Of a DNA stretch of 6,371 nucleotides, positions 5,519 to 6,371 are shown piece by piece. The position numbers and the translations under genes were made by a program. Position 1 is the stretch's first letter, and the number at the start of each line of letters is the position of its first letter. The notes under the pieces were generated by a model. The model was not told where the DNA came from. It did no database searches and worked only from the letters and a program-made list of their open reading frames with translations. Source of the stretch: Erysipelotrichaceae bacterium (lineage in GTDB: Bacteria > Bacillota_I > Bacilli_A > Erysipelotrichales > Erysipelotrichaceae); contig JAGACP010000143.1 in NCBI GenBank assembly GCA_017614055.1, positions 1-6,371 of the forward strand. The letters are read 5' to 3'.

Positions 5519-6371
5519 AAAAGATAGTGGCGATAGGAGGAGGACACGGTCTTTCTCTCATACTTACAAGCATCAGGACGATGGAAGACATCGACATTTC
5601 GGCGATAGTCACCGTTGCGGACGACGGAGGATCGACGGGCAGACTGAGGAAACGTTACACCATCCCCGCCATGGGCGATGTCAGGAACGTCCTGCTTGCG
5701 CTTTCCGACTGCGATCCTCTGCTTCACGACCTGATGAATTACCGCTTCGAAGGCGAAGACAACATGGACATAGCCGGACATTCGCTGGGCAATCTGATCC
5801 TTACCGCCCTCACCAGCATGACAGGATCCTTCGATGAAGCCATCAGGATCACTTCGGACATGCTGAAGGTAAGGGGAGAGATCATTCCTTCGACCCTGCA
5901 GAACGTGACGCTGTTCGCCCTGATGGACGATGACACCATCGTCAAAGGCGAAGCCAACATCCCGAGCCTCATCCACAACATAGAAAAGGTGTTCTACCAG
6001 CAGGAAGTGCACGCCAATGAAAGAGCGGTCGAAGCTATAAATGAAGCCGATCTGATAATCTACGGGATAGGTTCTCTATATACTTCCATCCTGCCGAACA
6101 CCATCATCACCGAGATCAATCATGCACTGCATGCCTCGAAGGCGCAGAAGGTCTATTTCGCCAACTGCATGACGCAGTCCAACGAGACATACAACTACGA
6201 CCTGCTGGCGCATCTGAACGCCTTCAGGGCCCATAATACCGACGTCGATCTGGTGGTGACCCACGACGACAAGATACCTGAAGACATCCTTTACCGTTAT
6301 TCCTGCCAGAATTCCATCGAAGTCGTGGACAACGGGGATCTGGACATACCTGTTAAGAAATACAGTCTGCT
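5515..6371 (+). CDS. yvcK: YvcK/CofD-like protein (gluconeogenesis factor), 3' end outside window
   Basis: YvcK proteins share the CofD (2-phospho-L-lactate transferase) fold and bind UDP-sugars. In Bacillus and mycobacteria they are needed for growth on gluconeogenic carbon sources and for normal cell-wall synthesis and shape; they act in the cytoplasm. 285 residues are visible with no stop, against a usual length of about 310-330, so only a short C-terminal piece is missing. Motifs: the N-terminal strand and glycine loop IGGGHG (7-12), ADDGGSTGRLR (35-45), PAMGDVRN (51-58), GHSLGNL (88-94), GSLYTSILPN (186-195) and MTQSNET (219-225). Oddities: the loop usually read GPGSLYTS is GIGSLYTS, and the usual TQPGET is TQSNET. 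The ATG overlaps the rapZ stop by four bases and has its own Shine-Dalgarno site. This is the common rapZ-yvcK arrangement, often followed by whiA, which cannot be seen here. Confidence 0.95.
   Translation, partial: MKKIVAIGGGHGLSLILTSIRTMEDIDISAIVTVADDGGSTGRLRKRYTIPAMGDVRNVLLALSDCDPLLHDLMNYRFEGEDNMDIAGHSLGNLILTALTSMTGSFDEAIRITSDMLKVRGEIIPSTLQNVTLFALMDDDTIVKGEANIPSLIHNIEKVFYQQEVHANERAVEAINEADLIIYGIGSLYTSILPNTIITEINHALHASKAQKVYFANCMTQSNETYNYDLLAHLNAFRAHNTDVDLVVTHDDKIPEDILYRYSCQNSIEVVDNGDLDIPVKKYSL

Noticed and set aside
1..6371. Search for CRISPR arrays, insertion sequences, tRNA genes, attachment sites or phage genes
   Set aside because: No repeated spacer pattern, transposase, tRNA-like cloverleaf or integrase was seen. 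Coding is nearly continuous with known or plausible chromosomal genes.

Overview
The window looks like a chromosomal segment of a Bacillota (Firmicutes) bacterium of moderate GC content, most plausibly from the Erysipelotrichia/Mollicutes side of the phylum. The pointers are the rapZ-yvcK pair (yvcJ-yvcK in Bacillus), purine-rich Shine-Dalgarno sites, frequent AGA/AGG and ATA codons, and UvrB residues that, from memory, resemble Mollicutes UvrB more than Bacillus UvrB. The lineage is an inference from reading alone. I see no phage, insertion sequence, CRISPR array, tRNA or rRNA, and no gene-free stretch over about 110 bases.

Layout. 1-447 (+): C-terminal end of an unrecognised acidic protein. 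454-477: a perfect hairpin with T-runs on both sides that serves as a shared terminator for this gene and the convergent next one. 481-1125 (-): a 214-residue protein of unknown function. 1126-1228: a compact divergent promoter region. 1229-2038 (+): rhaD, L-rhamnulose-1-phosphate aldolase, a single-gene unit with its own promoter and terminator. 2080-4053 (+): uvrB, excision-repair helicase subunit. 4031-4642 (+): a YczE-like membrane protein overlapping the end of uvrB. 4676-5518 (+): rapZ/yvcJ, nucleotide-binding protein. 5515-6371 (+): yvcK, CofD-like regulator of carbon and cell-wall metabolism, cut by the window end.

How the genes relate. uvrB, the YczE-like gene, rapZ and yvcK are tightly packed (overlap of 23 bases, gap of 33, overlap of 4) with no terminator between them, so they can be read as one operon with a likely extra promoter before rapZ. 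rapZ-yvcK is a conserved Bacillota pair, commonly followed by whiA, which would lie beyond the window. uvrA, often next to uvrB, is absent. rhaD stands apart from any other rhamnose gene visible here.

Most notable signal: uvrB and rapZ each have a TATAAT box whose expected transcription start falls on or within one base of the ATG, and neither has a Shine-Dalgarno site, so both may be transcribed as leaderless mRNAs. By contrast rhaD, the 214-residue gene and yvcK have clear Shine-Dalgarno sites. I did not find a convincing new multi-gene system; the genes are mostly housekeeping plus two unrecognised proteins.
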